Assembly (NCBI RefSeq): GCF_022780145.1
Contig: NZ_JALEXO010000033.1
Span: 1-26,849 of the forward strand
Source: Intestinibacter sp.
GTDB taxonomy: Bacteria; Bacillota; Clostridia; Peptostreptococcales; Peptostreptococcaceae
Length of the DNA stretch: 26,849 bases
Direction of reading: 5' to 3'
The position numbers and the translations under genes are program-made. The notes below the pieces were generated by a model, which was not told the origin of the DNA, did no database searches, and saw nothing but the letters and a program-made list of their open reading frames with translations. Shown here in pieces: positions 1-9,248 of this stretch (position 1 is the stretch's first letter; each line of letters opens with the position of its first letter).

Positions 1-1
1 C

Positions 2-733
2 GGTCTTATGGAAAACCCACACGTAGACTTCATGTTTGGAGCACATGTCCAAGCATATTTAGAGGTAGGGAAAATAGAGTCTAAATACGACACTCTAAAC
101 GCCAGCAGTAATTCAGTTTTAATCGAGGTAAATGGAAAAAGAGGTCATGGAGCTTATCCACAAAACGGTATAGATGCTCTAGTTGCAGCGGCTCAAATAA
201 TAACATCACTTCAAAGTATTGTCAGTAGAAATTTAGCTCCACATGAGATGGGAGTTTTGACTTTAGGCAAAATCAAAGGTGGAGATGCTGGAAATGTAAT
301 CTGTGACCACGTCGAGATACAGGGAACACTTAGAACTTTAAACAAAGAGGAAAGAGATTTTATGGTAAAAAGAGCCACTGAAATAGTTGAAAATACAGCA
401 GCTGCATATAGATGCGAGGCGAAATTTATGTTGAGAGCGAGAAGAGGATATAATGCGCTTATAAACGACAGAGATATGGTCGATATTGTTAAGTCAAATG
501 CAGAGGAATTTTTGGGAGAGGACAGTTTTGTATACAAGGATTATCCATCTATGGGAGCGGAGGATTTTTCTTTATTTCTTGAAAACTGTAAGGGAGCGTT
601 TTTCCATGTCGGATGTGGAAATAAAGAAAATGGCATAACTTCTCTTATACATACAGCTGATTTTGATATAGACGAGAGATGTCTTAGTGTAGGAACAATT
701 ATGCACGTTTTAAATGTACTGCGTTTTAATTAA
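2..733 (+). CDS. M20-family amidohydrolase (N-acyl-amino-acid / hippurate hydrolase type), 3' part
   Basis: The reading frame is open from the first bases, so the gene begins upstream of the window. The Met codon at position 8 is internal: the residues around it, GLMENPHVDFMFGAHV, match the middle of M20 metallopeptidases. Visible features are the FGAHV segment, a dimerisation-domain stretch with GHGAYP, and SMGAEDFS near the C terminus, where family members carry a metal-ligand Glu. The enzyme is expected to be cytoplasmic, to bind two metal ions, and to remove an acyl group from an amino acid or cleave a small peptide-like amide. The exact substrate cannot be told. The N-terminal metal-binding half is missing only because of the window edge. 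It is followed at once by a strong hairpin terminator, so it is the last gene of its transcript. Confidence 0.88.
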   Translation, partial: GLMENPHVDFMFGAHVQAYLEVGKIESKYDTLNASSNSVLIEVNGKRGHGAYPQNGIDALVAAAQIITSLQSIVSRNLAPHEMGVLTLGKIKGGDAGNVICDHVEIQGTLRTLNKEERDFMVKRATEIVENTAAAYRCEAKFMLRARRGYNALINDRDMVDIVKSNAEEFLGEDSFVYKDYPSMGAEDFSLFLENCKGAFFHVGCGNKENGITSLIHTADFDIDERCLSVGTIMHVLNVLRFN

Positions 734-736
734 ATA

Positions 737-778
737 AAAAATAGAGGAGCTGTATTTAGATTTAGCTCCTCTATTTTT
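737..778. terminator. Bidirectional intrinsic terminator
   Basis: A perfect 11-bp stem (ATAGAGGAGCT at 741-751 and AGCTCCTCTAT at 764-774) is flanked by A's on the left and T's on the right, so it can end transcription on both strands. It lies between the convergent ends of the amidohydrolase gene and the YrvL-like gene. Confidence 0.9.
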
Positions 779-785
779 GGAGAAA

Positions 786-1295
786 TTAATCTCTAAGATA
801 GATACAGCCGTCGTCAAAGATAGCTAAAGTAACTATTGAATAGATTACACAAAATAAAAATGCTGTGCCCATAGAGCAGCAAACATAGCTTAAATGGGAT
901 TCTATAATTCCTATGATTACCATATTTAGAGGGATGTCTGTCATTATGTACAATAATTTGTACAGTGAATCTGATATGATTTTTCTTTCTTTTACGATGT
1001 CAAAGAATGCATCGAATACCCAGTCTGTAGGAATAGTTACGAAGAAGTAAATAGTCAGGAATCTTATTAGAGATGAAAGAGTGTTGTACTCTAATCCTAA
1101 GATTGAGAATGCTGAGCCACCTAAAAATAATAGACCTATGTAGTATGCCACACTGAAGTTTATCTGTATTTTTATCCAATTTATGGCTTTTAGGATTTTT
1201 AAGATTCTTATAAGCCTCTGTAGATCTTTTCTTTTTGCAAATTCTCTTTCTAAATCTTCTCTTGTCAATTCTTTTTCTGGAATGTTATCTTGCAT
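786..1295 (-). CDS. Small integral membrane protein, YrvL-like
   Basis: A 169-residue protein. The start is set at the ATG at 1293-1295, five bases after AGGAGG; an in-frame GTG two codons upstream overlaps that ribosome binding site and is unlikely. The first ~45 residues are charged and probably cytoplasmic. About four hydrophobic segments follow, near residues 46-66, 78-97, 115-136 and 140-160. The segment GGSAFSILGLEYNTLSSLIR, followed by a hydrophobic stretch and DWVFDAFFD, resembles the B. subtilis YrvL regulatory membrane-protein family. That assignment is from memory of the family pattern and is tentative. It is transcribed divergently from RNase J across 135 bp, and ends at a terminator shared with the convergent amidohydrolase gene. 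No function can be read from the sequence. Confidence 0.7.
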   Translation of the reverse strand: MQDNIPEKELTREDLEREFAKRKDLQRLIRILKILKAINWIKIQINFSVAYYIGLLFLGGSAFSILGLEYNTLSSLIRFLTIYFFVTIPTDWVFDAFFDIVKERKIISDSLYKLLYIMTDIPLNMVIIGIIESHLSYVCCSMGTAFLFCVIYSIVTLAIFDDGCIYLRD

Positions 1296-1430
1296 AGGCA
1301 CCTCCTAAAAAATTAATTGTATAAGAAATTATATCATATGTTAAACAGTATTTTGTAATTCTGAGTAATATAAAAGCGAAAATTGATAATAATAAATATT
1401 AATTATTAGAAATTTAGCGAGGATAGTAGC

Positions 1431-3089
1431 ATGAAAAGAGATACATTAAAGATAATTCCACTCGGTGGATTAGGTGAGATAGGCAAGAATATAACAGCGA
1501 TAAAATATGAGGATGAGATAATAGTAATAGATTGTGGAGTTTCATTTCCAGACGATGATATGTTGGGGATAGATTTAGTTATTCCAGATATAACTTATTT
1601 ATTAGAAAATAAGGATAAAATAAAGGGATTATTCATAACTCATGGGCACGAAGATCATATAGGCTCAATACCGTATATTTTAAGACAGTTAAATATGGAT
1701 ATATACGCAACTCGTCTGACTATTGGGCTTATTGCATGTAAATTAGAAGAGCACAAGCTAATTGATACGGCAAATTTAATTCCTGTTAAAGAAGGAGATG
1801 TAGTAAATTTTAATAAATTAAGTGTAGAATTTATAAGAGCTACACATAGTATAGCAGATTCTTGTTCACTGGCTATTTTTACTCCATTGGGTACAGTTGT
1901 TCATACTGGCGACTTCAAAATCGACTATACTCCAATTGATGGAAGAGTTATGGATTTAAATAGATTTTCAGAATTAGGAGAAGAGGGAATTTTGCTGTTA
2001 ATGGCAGATAGCACTAATGTAGATAGAAGTGGTCATTCTCTGTCAGAAAGGACAATAGGCGAAACTTTAAATAGAATTCTAAATAATGCAAAGGGACGAG
2101 TAATAGTCGCTACATTTGCATCTAATATACATAGAATTCAACAGATAGTAGATGCCTCTTTGAGAGAAAATAGAAAAATATGCTTCAGCGGAAGGAGCAT
2201 GGAAAATGTAAGCAATGTGGCTATGGAGTTAGGGTATCTGCATATACCAGAGGAGTCTTTAATTGATTTAGATGAGATAGATAGTTATAGTCCTAAAATA
2301 ACTATAATAACTACTGGAAGCCAAGGAGAGCCGATGGCGGGACTTTCTAGGATTGCTTATGGTACTCACAAGAAGATAACTTTAGAGCCAGATGATTTAT
2401 TTATAATTTCAGCATCTCCTATTCCAGGCAACGACAAGATGATTTCCAAGGTCATAAATCAGCTATACAAAAAAGGTGCCGAGGTAATATATGAAGATTT
2501 AGAAGACGTACATGTTTCTGGACATGCGTATCAAGAGGAGCTAAAGCTAATTCACTCTATCACAAAGCCTAAGTATTTTATGCCGGTTCACGGTGAATAT
2601 CGCCATCTAAAACACCACGAGGATCTAGCTAAAAAAATGGGAATGAAGGGAGAAAATATATTCAAGCTAGAGACAGGAGATGTACTTGAAATAACAAAGG
2701 ACAAAGCTGTCGTAGCTGACAAGGTTCGTACTGGAGTTTTATACGTAGATGGAATAGGTGTAGGCGATGTAGGAAATATAGTTTTAAGAGATAGGAGAAA
2801 TCTTGCTAGAGACGGTATGGTGATAATCGTATTTGCAATAGATAAAGATAATTTTTATCTAGCTTCAGGGCCAGATGTAATAACTAGGGGATTTATATAC
2901 GCTAGAGAAAATGAGAACTTAATAAATGAAATAAAGGAAATTTCACGACAAAAAATAGAAGAATGTCTAGATGATAAATCGACTCAATGGCAAGTATTAA
3001 AAACCAGTGTCAGAAAATCAGTTGAGCTATTGTTATTTGAAAAAACTAAAAGACGACCAAGCGTATTTCCTATAATAATGGATGTATAA
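1431..3089 (+). CDS. rnj: Ribonuclease J (metallo-beta-lactamase / beta-CASP nuclease)
   Basis: A 552-residue cytoplasmic RNase of the RNase J family, which has 5'-3' exonuclease and endonuclease activity and acts in mRNA decay and rRNA/sRNA maturation in Firmicutes. The length is typical. The metallo-beta-lactamase motifs are intact: the PLGGLGEIGKN N terminus, HGHEDH at 71-76, THSIADS with His139, and HTGDFKID with Asp161. The beta-CASP part and the late PVHGEYRHL motif follow, then a C-terminal domain. The ATG at 1431 has a GAGGA ribosome binding site. It stands alone: the upstream gene is divergent, and an A/T-rich gap of about 126 bp separates it from the ABC transporter genes. Firmicutes often have two RNase J paralogues, and the sequence alone does not say whether this is J1 or J2. 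Confidence 0.96.
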   Translation: MKRDTLKIIPLGGLGEIGKNITAIKYEDEIIVIDCGVSFPDDDMLGIDLVIPDITYLLENKDKIKGLFITHGHEDHIGSIPYILRQLNMDIYATRLTIGLIACKLEEHKLIDTANLIPVKEGDVVNFNKLSVEFIRATHSIADSCSLAIFTPLGTVVHTGDFKIDYTPIDGRVMDLNRFSELGEEGILLLMADSTNVDRSGHSLSERTIGETLNRILNNAKGRVIVATFASNIHRIQQIVDASLRENRKICFSGRSMENVSNVAMELGYLHIPEESLIDLDEIDSYSPKITIITTGSQGEPMAGLSRIAYGTHKKITLEPDDLFIISASPIPGNDKMISKVINQLYKKGAEVIYEDLEDVHVSGHAYQEELKLIHSITKPKYFMPVHGEYRHLKHHEDLAKKMGMKGENIFKLETGDVLEITKDKAVVADKVRTGVLYVDGIGVGDVGNIVLRDRRNLARDGMVIIVFAIDKDNFYLASGPDVITRGFIYARENENLINEIKEISRQKIEECLDDKSTQWQVLKTSVRKSVELLLFEKTKRRPSVFPIIMDV

Positions 3090-3215
3090 AAAATAAAGAT
3101 TTTCTTATAAAAAAAAATAAGTTATTATTAAAGAGTAATGAAAATAGTATAATAATTACTTAGATATAATTGCTATAAAAATAATTTAAAATTTAGAGAA
3201 TAGAGGGGAAAGATA

Positions 3216-3920
3216 TTGAGTAAATACATTGAATTTAAAGATGTAAAAAAGGTTTATCAGATGGGAGAAGTCAAGATAGAAGCGTTAAGTGGAGTAAACT
3301 TCTCTGTTGATAAAGGAGAGTTCGTAGTAGTTGCAGGTGCAAGTGGTGCTGGGAAAAGTACTATACTAAATATACTAGGTGGTATGGACAGTCCTAGCAG
3401 TGGTCAAATTATAGTCGACAATAAGTACATCAACAATTACTCAAATAAAGAGTTGATTACTTATAGAAGATACGATATTGGATTTGTATTTCAATTTTAC
3501 AATCTAGTTCAAAATCTAACAGCGAAGGAAAATGTAGAATTGGCTACTCAAATTTGTAAAGATCCGCTGGATATAGATGAAGTCATGGAGGCTGTAGGTT
3601 TAGCCGATAGAAAAGATAATTTCCCAGCGCAATTATCAGGTGGAGAACAGCAGAGGGTGGCAATAGCAAGGGCTCTCGCTAAAAATCCAAAGCTTCTTCT
3701 ATGTGATGAGCCGACTGGAGCACTGGATTACAACACAGGAAAATCAATTTTAAAATTACTACAAGATACATGTAGAAAAATGAAGATGACAGTAATAATA
3801 ATCACACATAACTTAGCGCTAACACCTATGGGCGACAAAGTAATAAGAGTAAAAAATGGTAAAATAGAAAGCGTAGTCGTAAACGAAAATCCAACTCCTG
3901 TAGAAAGGATTGAATGGTAA
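3216..3920 (+). CDS. ABC transporter ATP-binding protein, MacB/LolD-like
   Basis: A 234-residue nucleotide-binding subunit with every canonical motif: Walker A GASGAGKST (41-49), Q-loop around FVFQFYN, signature LSGGEQQ (140-146), Walker B and D-loop LLLCDEPTGALD (160-171) and the switch His198. The pattern GVNFSVDKGEFVVVAGASG and the DEPTGALD box are typical of the MacB/LolD/SalX group, which drives FtsX-type permeases that move lipoproteins, peptides or drugs, or act by mechanotransmission. Translation starts at TTG 3216, preceded by AGAGGGG; there is no nearby in-frame ATG. The stop codon is one base before the permease ATG, so the two are translationally coupled. The upstream gap contains a TATAAT at 3148-3153 bracketed by a small AGTAAT/ATTACT dyad, a possible promoter. 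Confidence 0.95.
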   Translation: MSKYIEFKDVKKVYQMGEVKIEALSGVNFSVDKGEFVVVAGASGAGKSTILNILGGMDSPSSGQIIVDNKYINNYSNKELITYRRYDIGFVFQFYNLVQNLTAKENVELATQICKDPLDIDEVMEAVGLADRKDNFPAQLSGGEQQRVAIARALAKNPKLLLCDEPTGALDYNTGKSILKLLQDTCRKMKMTVIIITHNLALTPMGDKVIRVKNGKIESVVVNENPTPVERIEW

Positions 3921-3921
3921 T

Positions 3922-6900
3922 ATGAAAAACGCACTTACAAAAGACTTTATAAGGGATATAAAAAATTCTAAGGGAAGATTTATTTCTATTTTACTAATTG
4001 TTACATTGGGAGTTGCATTTTTCTCAGGAATAAAAGCATCTCCACTAGTTATGGAGAAGACATCTGATTCCTACTATGATGATTATAATTTGATGGATAT
4101 TAGAGTTACATCTACTTTGGGACTTACAGATGACGATGTAGATGCACTTAAGAAGATCAAAAATGTCGATGGGATCAAAGGAACATATTCTATCGATGCA
4201 ATTTCAAATTACAATGACAAAGACAGTGTAGTTCAAATTCAGAGCATAAATTTAGAGGATGTAGAACAAAATAATGAAAACTACATGAACCGACTAAATG
4301 TAGTCAAAGGAAGACTTCCTCAAAAAAGCGGAGAATGTGTAATTGAAAAATCAAAATATCAATTTTTAAATTATCCTATAGGAAGCACTATAACTCTTAG
4401 CTCTGGTACAGATGAGGATATCGGTGAAACTTTAAATAAAAAACAATACAAGGTTGTAGGGTATGTAAATACACCTTACTATTTGTCACATGAAAAGGGA
4501 AATACATCTATAGGAAGTGGAAAAATCCAAGGAGCAATGATGATTTTGGATGACGATTTTAAATTAGATGTATATACTGATATTTATTTAACTGTAAAAG
4601 GATCAGATAAACTAGATACGTACTCAGATGAATATCAAGAGCTTATCGATTCTGTTGTAGATGATATAGATGCTATTACAGATGAACGAATAGACGCTAG
4701 ATACGATCAAGTTGTATCAGAAGCTCAAGCAGAGCTAGATGATGCTAAAAAAGAATATGAAGAAAATAAACAAAAGGTCGAGAAGGAATTAAAGGATGCA
4801 CAGGATAAAATAGACAAATCTAAAACAGAGCTGGAGGATGGAAAGGCTGAATTAAAATCTCAAAAAGCAAAGGCAAAGAGAGAAATAGCAAACGGAAAAG
4901 CTCAAATAGAAGATGCTAAAAAGCAACTTAAATCAGGTAAAAAACAATATCAAAGTGCATTAAAGGAATTTAATCAGAAAAAAGCAACTGCTGAAAAGGA
5001 ATTTGCAAAGGCTGAGACACAAATTCAGGAATTAGAAGCACAAAAATCACAGCTAGAAGAAGGAATAGCTCAAATAAATCTTGCATTAAGCGATCCAACT
5101 CTACCTGAAGAACAAAAGGCATACTATCAAAACCAATTAGACACTATGAATTCTAATTTAGAACAATTAACTCTAGGAATATCATCAGGTAAGAGTGAAC
5201 TTTCTAAACAAAAACAAGCTTTAAAAGACGGAGAAAATCAATTAAGTCAAACTAAGCAAAAGCTAGATTCGAGTGAAGCTAAAATAAAACAGTCAGAGGC
5301 TAAATTAAAACAATCTGAACAAACAGCTAATGCAGAAATAAAAAAAGCAGAGCAAAAAATTGAAAATGGAGAACAAGAATTAAAAGATGGGCAAAAAACT
5401 CTAGATAAAAATAAAGAAAAAGCAGAAAAAGAATTGTCAAAGGCGAAAAAGAAAATCGACGATGCTCAAAAAGAAATAAACAAAATAGAACATCCGACAT
5501 GGTATGTTTTAGATAGAGATAGCCATAGATCATTTGTAGAGTACGAAGGCTGTGCAAATAGTATAGATGCCCTAGCTAAGATATTCCCTGTATTTTTCTT
5601 TGCAGTAGCAGCACTTGTCTGCCTTACAACTATGACTAGAATGGTCGATGAACAGAGAATAAATATAGGAACATTAAAGGCATTGGGATACACAGTATTT
5701 GACATAGCTAAAAAGTACATACTATATGCGTTTAGTGCAAGTATTGCAGGAAGTATATTAGGGCTTATAATAGGATTTACAGTATTCCCACTTGTAATTT
5801 TCTACGCTTATGGAATGATGTACACCTTACCGCCTATGCAGTTTGCAATTGACTTCAAGCTTGCAATCGGAATTACGCTAGTTGCTATTTTAGTTACTAC
5901 GCTTTCTGCATATTTTGCTTGTAGAAAGGAACTACTAGAAGAGCCTTCTACACTTATGAGACCTAAGGCACCTAAAAATGGTAAGAGAATTTTACTAGAG
6001 AGAATAGGATTCATATGGAATAGATTGAGCTTTATAAGTAAGGTAACTTTTAGAAATATATTCAGATATAAAAAGAGATTTTTAATGACAGTACTTGGAA
6101 TTGCTGGATGTACAGCTCTTACAGTCACAGGCTTTGGAATAAGAGACTCTATACAAATGATAGTATCAGGACAATACGGGGAGTTATTCAAATACGATAT
6201 GGAAATAACAGCTTCAAATAATATAACTGAAAAAGAAACTAAAGATTTAGTTGCAAATTTAGACGAAAATGGAAAAATTAAGGGATATGGATTATTTGTA
6301 TATGAAAATGGAGAAGTCAAAACTGATAAAGCAAGTGAAGATGTAAGAATTGTAATACCAGATAACGTAGAAGAACTTAGTAAATTTATCACTTTAAGAG
6401 AAAGAGTAGGTCATAAAAAACTTCCACTCAATGATGAGGGATTAATTTTGACTGAAAAAGCAGCGAGGGAATTAGGTGTGTCAGTAGGAGATACTATAAA
6501 ATTAAAAAATGGCGATGATATTACTAAAGATGCAAAGGTCACTGGTATAACAGAAAATTATCTATCACACTATGCGTATATGACGAAGGATTATTATAAT
6601 AAGCTATTTAATAATACTCCATCTAATAACAAGATTTTATGTACATTAAATGATACTTCATCAAAATCAGAAGACAATCTATCAGAGCAAATAAATCAAA
6701 TAGAAGGTGTATCAGGTGTAGTATTTAACACTGCAGCTAAAGAAACATTTAGCAACACGATTAAAAATTTAAATTATGTAGTTTTAGTTATAATAATTTC
6801 AGCTGGAGCACTTGCCTTTGTAGTTTTATACAATTTAACAAATGTAAATATTTCAGAGAGAATTAGAGAAATTGCAACAATTAAGGTTCTAGGATTCTAC

Positions 6901-7170
6901 GATGGCGAGACAGCAGCGTATATTTACAGAGAAAATATCATATTGACTTTAGTAGGTATAGTATTTGGCCTTGGACTTGGAAAAATACTTCACCAGTACA
7001 TTATGGTAACTGTCGAGATAAAATCGATGATGTTTGGTAGAATTATAAGCCCTAAGAGCTATGTTATAGCGGCAGTTTTAACAGTACTTCTTTCTTTCAT
7101 AGTAAACTTTGTGATGTACTTCAAGCTAAAACGAGTAAAAATGGTTGAATCTCTAAAATCAGTAGACTAA
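3922..7170 (+). CDS. FtsX/MacB-type ABC permease with a long coiled-coil extracytoplasmic domain
   Basis: A 1082-residue membrane subunit partnered with the ATPase just upstream. ATG 3922 is chosen because AAAGGAT lies about 11 bases before it; a TTG at 3910 would abut that site. Layout: TM1 near residues 20-38; an extracytoplasmic domain; a charged coiled coil at about 265-523 built from K/E/Q/A heptads with recurrent ELxDG and LKxG-like turns; three TM segments near 552-572, 600-625 and 648-668 (first FtsX domain); TM5 near 719-739; a second extracytoplasmic domain; and three C-terminal TM segments (second FtsX domain). Such 1+3+1+3 permeases are common in Clostridia. Their substrates are mostly unknown, with roles proposed in export, envelope stress or antimicrobial-peptide resistance. 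No two-component system lies next to it. Confidence 0.93.
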   Translation: MKNALTKDFIRDIKNSKGRFISILLIVTLGVAFFSGIKASPLVMEKTSDSYYDDYNLMDIRVTSTLGLTDDDVDALKKIKNVDGIKGTYSIDAISNYNDKDSVVQIQSINLEDVEQNNENYMNRLNVVKGRLPQKSGECVIEKSKYQFLNYPIGSTITLSSGTDEDIGETLNKKQYKVVGYVNTPYYLSHEKGNTSIGSGKIQGAMMILDDDFKLDVYTDIYLTVKGSDKLDTYSDEYQELIDSVVDDIDAITDERIDARYDQVVSEAQAELDDAKKEYEENKQKVEKELKDAQDKIDKSKTELEDGKAELKSQKAKAKREIANGKAQIEDAKKQLKSGKKQYQSALKEFNQKKATAEKEFAKAETQIQELEAQKSQLEEGIAQINLALSDPTLPEEQKAYYQNQLDTMNSNLEQLTLGISSGKSELSKQKQALKDGENQLSQTKQKLDSSEAKIKQSEAKLKQSEQTANAEIKKAEQKIENGEQELKDGQKTLDKNKEKAEKELSKAKKKIDDAQKEINKIEHPTWYVLDRDSHRSFVEYEGCANSIDALAKIFPVFFFAVAALVCLTTMTRMVDEQRINIGTLKALGYTVFDIAKKYILYAFSASIAGSILGLIIGFTVFPLVIFYAYGMMYTLPPMQFAIDFKLAIGITLVAILVTTLSAYFACRKELLEEPSTLMRPKAPKNGKRILLERIGFIWNRLSFISKVTFRNIFRYKKRFLMTVLGIAGCTALTVTGFGIRDSIQMIVSGQYGELFKYDMEITASNNITEKETKDLVANLDENGKIKGYGLFVYENGEVKTDKASEDVRIVIPDNVEELSKFITLRERVGHKKLPLNDEGLILTEKAARELGVSVGDTIKLKNGDDITKDAKVTGITENYLSHYAYMTKDYYNKLFNNTPSNNKILCTLNDTSSKSEDNLSEQINQIEGVSGVVFNTAAKETFSNTIKNLNYVVLVIIISAGALAFVVLYNLTNVNISERIREIATIKVLGFYDGETAAYIYRENIILTLVGIVFGLGLGKILHQYIMVTVEIKSMMFGRIISPKSYVIAAVLTVLLSFIVNFVMYFKLKRVKMVESLKSVD

Positions 7171-7263
7171 TTAAAATTATTTTTCAAAAATCAATGTCAA
7201 AAACATAGCGCCCCTCATAATATATTTTAGAAACAAATTTTAAGCAACAAGGGGGTACAATAT

Positions 7264-7464
7264 ATGTTAGATAGATTTTTTGGAGGCTGTGGATGCGATG
7301 GAGGATTCTTTGGCATGGGATGGTGGATAATAATATTATTCTTCCTATTCCTAGCATTCCAAGATTGCTGGGCTGATATAGATATATGTTCATGGATACC
7401 ATTTTTAATATTATTATTAATAGTTTGTGGTTGTGGTGAAATAGGCGACGATGGTTGCTGCTAA
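7264..7464 (+). CDS. Small cysteine-rich membrane protein (unknown function)
   Basis: A 66-residue product starting at ATG 7264 behind a strong AAGGGGGT site, and followed by an intrinsic terminator; both support it being a real gene. It has eight cysteines (9, 11, 35, 42, 55, 57, 65, 66) placed as CGC near the N terminus, single Cys between the membrane segments, CGC after the second segment, and a terminal CC. Two hydrophobic stretches, about 20-32 and 44-54, could form a hairpin in the membrane with both Cys-rich ends on the same side. Gly/Trp/Phe are also abundant. Clostridial genomes contain other tiny high-cysteine proteins of unknown role. Metal binding or disulfide cross-linking are guesses. 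It lies 93 bp after the ABC permease and could be co-transcribed, since no terminator is obvious between them. Confidence 0.75.
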   Translation: MLDRFFGGCGCDGGFFGMGWWIIILFFLFLAFQDCWADIDICSWIPFLILLLIVCGCGEIGDDGCC

Positions 7465-7498
7465 TAAATTATAATTACAGCTGTGTATATATCAAGAG

Positions 7499-7526
7499 AG
7501 AGAAGACTTAGTTCTTCTCTTTTTTG
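7499..7526 (+). terminator. Intrinsic terminator after the Cys-rich gene
   Basis: An 8-bp stem, AGAGAAGA (7499-7506) with TCTTCTCT (7513-7520), has a six-base loop and is followed directly by a T tract. Confidence 0.85.
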
Positions 7527-7552
7527 AATAAAAAATAATTATAAATAAAATC

Positions 7553-7581
7553 TTGAAATAATTTCAACTGGATTGTATAAT
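7553..7581 (+). promoter_or_regulatory. Sigma-A-type promoter of the DUF1846 gene, overlapped by a perfect palindrome
   Basis: TTGAAA (7553-7558) and TATAAT (7576-7581) are 17 bp apart. The -35 box is the left end of a perfect 15-bp palindrome TTGAAATAATTTCAA (7553-7567), a good position for a repressor site. The start of transcription would fall near 7588, giving a leader of about 115 bases. No regulator is encoded next to it. Confidence 0.7.
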
Positions 7582-7702
7582 ATAACCTTAGTGATAAATA
7601 GTATTTGTGTAATTAGTATTTAAATATTTGCCTAAAGAGCAGATATAATTTTTATGTGTAGAGAGTTATTTTAAAGATAAAAAATTAGAGAGGTGTTAAA
7701 GT

Positions 7703-9208
7703 ATGAAGCAAGGTTTTGATGCAAAAAAATATTTAGAGCAACAATCTAAATATATATTAGAGAGAGTCGATAATTTCGATAAGCTGTATATAGAATTTGG
7801 TGGCAAGCTTATAGGAGATTTACATGCAAAGAGGGTTTTACCTGGATTTGACGAAAATGCAAAGATCAAAGTTCTACAAAATATAAAAGATCAAGTAGAA
7901 GTTATAATCTGTGTTTATGCAGGCGACATAGAAAGAAACAAAAAAAGAGGAGACTTCGGTATAACTTACGATATGGAGGTTCTAAGATTAATAGACGATT
8001 TAAGAACTTATGAATTAGACGTAAACAGCGTAGTTATAACAAGATACGAAGGACAACCTGCGACTACAGTATTTATAAACAAGCTAGAACGTCGTGGAAT
8101 AAAAGTCTACAAGCATGCTCCAACTAAAGGATATCCATCTGATGTAGACACTATAGTTAGTGAAGAAGGTTTTGGTGCAAATCCATATATAGAAACTACT
8201 AAGCCAATAGTTGTAGTTACAGCTCCAGGACCAAACAGTGGTAAGCTTGGAACTTGTTTGAGCCAATTATATCATGAAAACAAGAGAGGAAATTCTGTAG
8301 GATATTCTAAATTTGAAACTTTCCCAGTTTGGAATCTTCATTTAAATCATCCAGTAAACGTGGCATATGAAGCTGCAACTGTAGATTTAAAAGATGTAAA
8401 TATGCTAGACTCATTCCACTTAGATAGATATGGAGTAAAGGCTACAAACTACAACAGAGATTTGGAATTATTCCCTGTTCTTAAGAAAATAATCGAAAAA
8501 ATAACAGGAAAAGAATCAATCTTCCAATCACCAACAGATATGGGTGTTAATAGAGTTGGATTTGGGATATACGACGACGAAGCAGTATGTGAAGCATCAA
8601 GACAAGAAATAATCAGAAGATACTTTAAAACTGGATGCGAATACAAAAAAGGTGAAGTTAACAAGAGTTCATACGATACTATGTCTCTAATAATGGAAAA
8701 ATCAAACTTAAAACCTGAAGACAGAAGAGTTGTTCTTCCAGCTAGAGAATACAGCGAAAAACTTAATTCAAATTCAGACAAAGATGAAATATGCTCAGTT
8801 GTGGCATTAGAGCTTGAAGATGGAACAATAATCACAGGAAGAAGCTCTGAACTAATGTGTGCTAGTGCAGCTGCAATATTAAATGCTATAAAACATCTAG
8901 CAAATATTCCAGATGATATGTTATTGATATCACCAGTTATATTAGAGCCAATTGTAAAATTAAAAACAGAAACTCTAGGAAGCAGACAAGTTTCACTTAG
9001 TTTAGAAGAAGTATTGACAGCACTTTCAATATGTGCAGTTACAAACCCAGCAGCACAAATGGCTATGGATGAATTAGCAAATTTAAAAGATGTACAAGCT
9101 CATTCAACTACTATGCTTACTAAGGACGATGAACAAACATTTAGAAAATTAGGGATAGATGTGACTTGTGAAGCTGTTTATCCTTCTCAAAACTTATACT
9201 ATGTATAA
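7703..9208 (+). CDS. DUF1846 / UPF0371 family protein
   Basis: A 501-residue protein that matches the DUF1846 (UPF0371) family along its length, recognisable from the opening GFDAKKYLEQQSKYILERV, the stretch EFGGKLIGDLHAKRVLPGFD, and the following RGDFGITYDMEVLRLID. The family is widespread in Firmicutes and its biochemical role is not settled. A segment at 174-181, APGPNSGK, looks like a nucleotide-binding loop, preceded by a hydrophobic strand (IVVVT). There are no membrane segments or signal peptide, so it should be cytoplasmic. Start ATG 7703 has GAGAGGTG upstream. It appears to be a single-gene transcript, with its own promoter at 7553-7581 and a hairpin after the stop. Confidence 0.92.
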   Translation: MKQGFDAKKYLEQQSKYILERVDNFDKLYIEFGGKLIGDLHAKRVLPGFDENAKIKVLQNIKDQVEVIICVYAGDIERNKKRGDFGITYDMEVLRLIDDLRTYELDVNSVVITRYEGQPATTVFINKLERRGIKVYKHAPTKGYPSDVDTIVSEEGFGANPYIETTKPIVVVTAPGPNSGKLGTCLSQLYHENKRGNSVGYSKFETFPVWNLHLNHPVNVAYEAATVDLKDVNMLDSFHLDRYGVKATNYNRDLELFPVLKKIIEKITGKESIFQSPTDMGVNRVGFGIYDDEAVCEASRQEIIRRYFKTGCEYKKGEVNKSSYDTMSLIMEKSNLKPEDRRVVLPAREYSEKLNSNSDKDEICSVVALELEDGTIITGRSSELMCASAAAILNAIKHLANIPDDMLLISPVILEPIVKLKTETLGSRQVSLSLEEVLTALSICAVTNPAAQMAMDELANLKDVQAHSTTMLTKDDEQTFRKLGIDVTCEAVYPSQNLYYV

Positions 9209-9248
9209 AAGAGCTGATTTTAAATAGATTTGATATAAAAGAAAATGA

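Noticed and set aside
5808..6392. Open frame of 194 codons on the minus strand inside the ABC permease gene
   Set aside because: It lies entirely opposite a clearly conserved FtsX domain, has no ribosome binding site, and its Ser/Leu/Ile-rich composition is what the complement of an A-rich gene gives.
8449..8835. 128-codon minus-strand frame inside the DUF1846 gene
   Set aside because: It is a shadow of a well-conserved gene, with no start signals and biased composition.
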